Part shown: piece after piece, positions 34,821 through 35,452 of the stretch
Position numbering within the stretch: the stretch's first letter is position 1
Layout of the letters: each line of letters starts with the position of its first letter
From: Methylococcaceae bacterium
Lineage (GTDB): Bacteria > Pseudomonadota > Gammaproteobacteria > Methylococcales > Methylomonadaceae
Assembly: GCA_947504985.1 (NCBI GenBank)
Contig: CANNKH010000006.1
Location: forward strand, 1-35,452
Direction: 5' to 3'
DNA: 35,452 nucleotides
The notes under the pieces: generated by a model
The model's database searches: none
Seen by the model: only the letters and a program-made list of their open reading frames with translations
Told to the model about the DNA's origin: nothing
Made by a program: the position numbers and the translations under genes

Positions 34821-35452
34821 TTATTTAGAGGCAAAGCCTTTTAAAACAACAAAAGGCACAACAATACCTGCCAATACACAAAGCAATAATATAGCCACCG
34901 TTGCTTGTGACCAATCTACCGAATAGCTATCCGCTTTAACTGGCAGACTAATACCCGGAATACTGGGTAAATCACCATCGCCACCATCCACTTTTAATTG
35001 CGCTTTCATGCCTTTTTCTGCATGTTGGGGTAATTCACAATGCACCAGATAGGTTTTTTTCAGACTGGGTACAATCAATGATGCTCTCAACTCACCAGCG
35101 CCATACAACTCGAGATGAAACATACCTTCGGGATACAAATAGCCCGGTAAGCCATGTATCATCAATTGATGGCGAATCTGATCATCATTAATAAAAGTGA
35201 TATTAATTTTCGCGCACGGCTTGACATTCCATTCCTGATGGTCGAAAGCATACATTTTGCCATTAAATTTCAGCGCCTGTTTTTGACCAGCATGAATAGT
35301 AATATCGACATTTTCTAATATTTTCTCGCAGTCTCGGGGCAGTTTGTCCGCATTGGCATTCATAATCATGCCTTTTTCGTCCATAAGCATGTGTTCATGG
35401 TGCATGGTTGACAAAGCAGGCTCAATGACACCCAGCATAAAGACAATTATCA
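34821..35452 (-). CDS. Membrane-anchored cupredoxin (partial at 5' end)
   Basis: The reading frame is open to the window edge and lacks its start. The residues just before the internal Met at 35438 (IIVF) join MLGVIEPALS into what looks like the end of a signal peptide, so the true start lies outside. After it comes a Met/His-rich stretch (MHHEHMLMDEKGMIM), then a cupredoxin fold with type 1 copper ligands. Counting from that Met, these are His90 (RHQLMIHG), Cys134, His139 and Met144 (HCELPQHAEKGM). The C-x4-H-x4-M spacing is the one known in rusticyanin. Residues about 178-200 form a C-terminal membrane anchor. It probably carries electrons or copper on the periplasmic face; partner unknown. 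Confidence 0.85.
   Translation of the reverse strand, partial: IIVFMLGVIEPALSTMHHEHMLMDEKGMIMNANADKLPRDCEKILENVDITIHAGQKQALKFNGKMYAFDHQEWNVKPCAKINITFINDDQIRHQLMIHGLPGYLYPEGMFHLELYGAGELRASLIVPSLKKTYLVHCELPQHAEKGMKAQLKVDGGDGDLPSIPGISLPVKADSYSVDWSQATVAILLLCVLAGIVVPFVVLKGFASK

Overview
The window looks like ordinary chromosome of a gammaproteobacterium, most plausibly a Methylococcales-type methanotroph or close relative. The reasons are the leuC-leuD-leuB-asd order with a USG-1-type Asd, the Pseudomonas-like pairing of cysI with a DUF934 gene, an NhaD antiporter, a membrane-anchored cupredoxin and AT-leaning codon use. No C1-metabolism gene lies inside the window, so the genus-level guess is inference. 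I see no tRNA, rRNA, CRISPR array, transposase or prophage gene. Coding density is high and no gene-free stretch exceeds 300 bases.

Layout. 1-4235 (minus strand): adk-leuC-entericidin-leuD-leuB-asd, a leucine/aspartate-family operon with a 37-residue lipoprotein gene hidden between leuC and leuD. 4407-5809 (minus): thiD-thiE, overlapping by 4 bases. 5939-6679 (plus): dnaQ. 6748-8511 (minus): a DeaD/CsdA-type RNA helicase with its terminator. 8647-9897: moaD-moaE (minus) divergent from moaC (plus), for molybdopterin synthesis. 9993-11036: lpxD. 11165-15212 (plus): two translationally coupled genes forming a partner-switching signalling pair. 15335-16999 (minus): glnS. 17194-18555 (plus): xseA. 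18573-21583 (minus): trkA-trkH potassium uptake. 21720-22760 (minus): apbE. 22906-24534 (minus): a membrane c-di-GMP phosphodiesterase with a degenerate GGDEF domain. 24608-24673: a dispersed-type inverted repeat. 24783-26114 (minus): an MgtE-N/CorA hybrid metal transporter. 26275-27906 (plus): an RTX metalloprotease. 28053-28589 (minus): a retropepsin-like protease. 28650-30741 (minus): cysI plus DUF934, for sulfite reduction. 30902-32263 (plus): nhaD. 32370-33614 (plus): an AmpG-like permease. 33609-34382 (minus): xthA. 34479-34679 (plus): rpmE. 34821-35452 (minus): a cupredoxin cut by the window end.

The best candidate for an undescribed system is 11165-15212. The first protein joins a CBS pair, a PP2C/SpoIIE phosphatase and an RsbW-like HATPase. 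The second carries three tandem STAS domains, each keeping the phosphorylatable serine in an N-S-M-G-L motif, fused to a cytoplasmic PhnD-like periplasmic-binding-protein fold. The phosphatase/kinase plus STAS logic resembles HsbR/HsbA and SypE/SypA. The CBS input, the STAS triplication and the ligand-binding-fold output are unusual and suggest a ligand-gated, multi-site partner switch. Secondary points are the entericidin gene, the CorA-like protein with GMS in place of GMN, the G9 tract in moaD, and the operator-like palindrome over a good sigma-70 promoter upstream of cysI.
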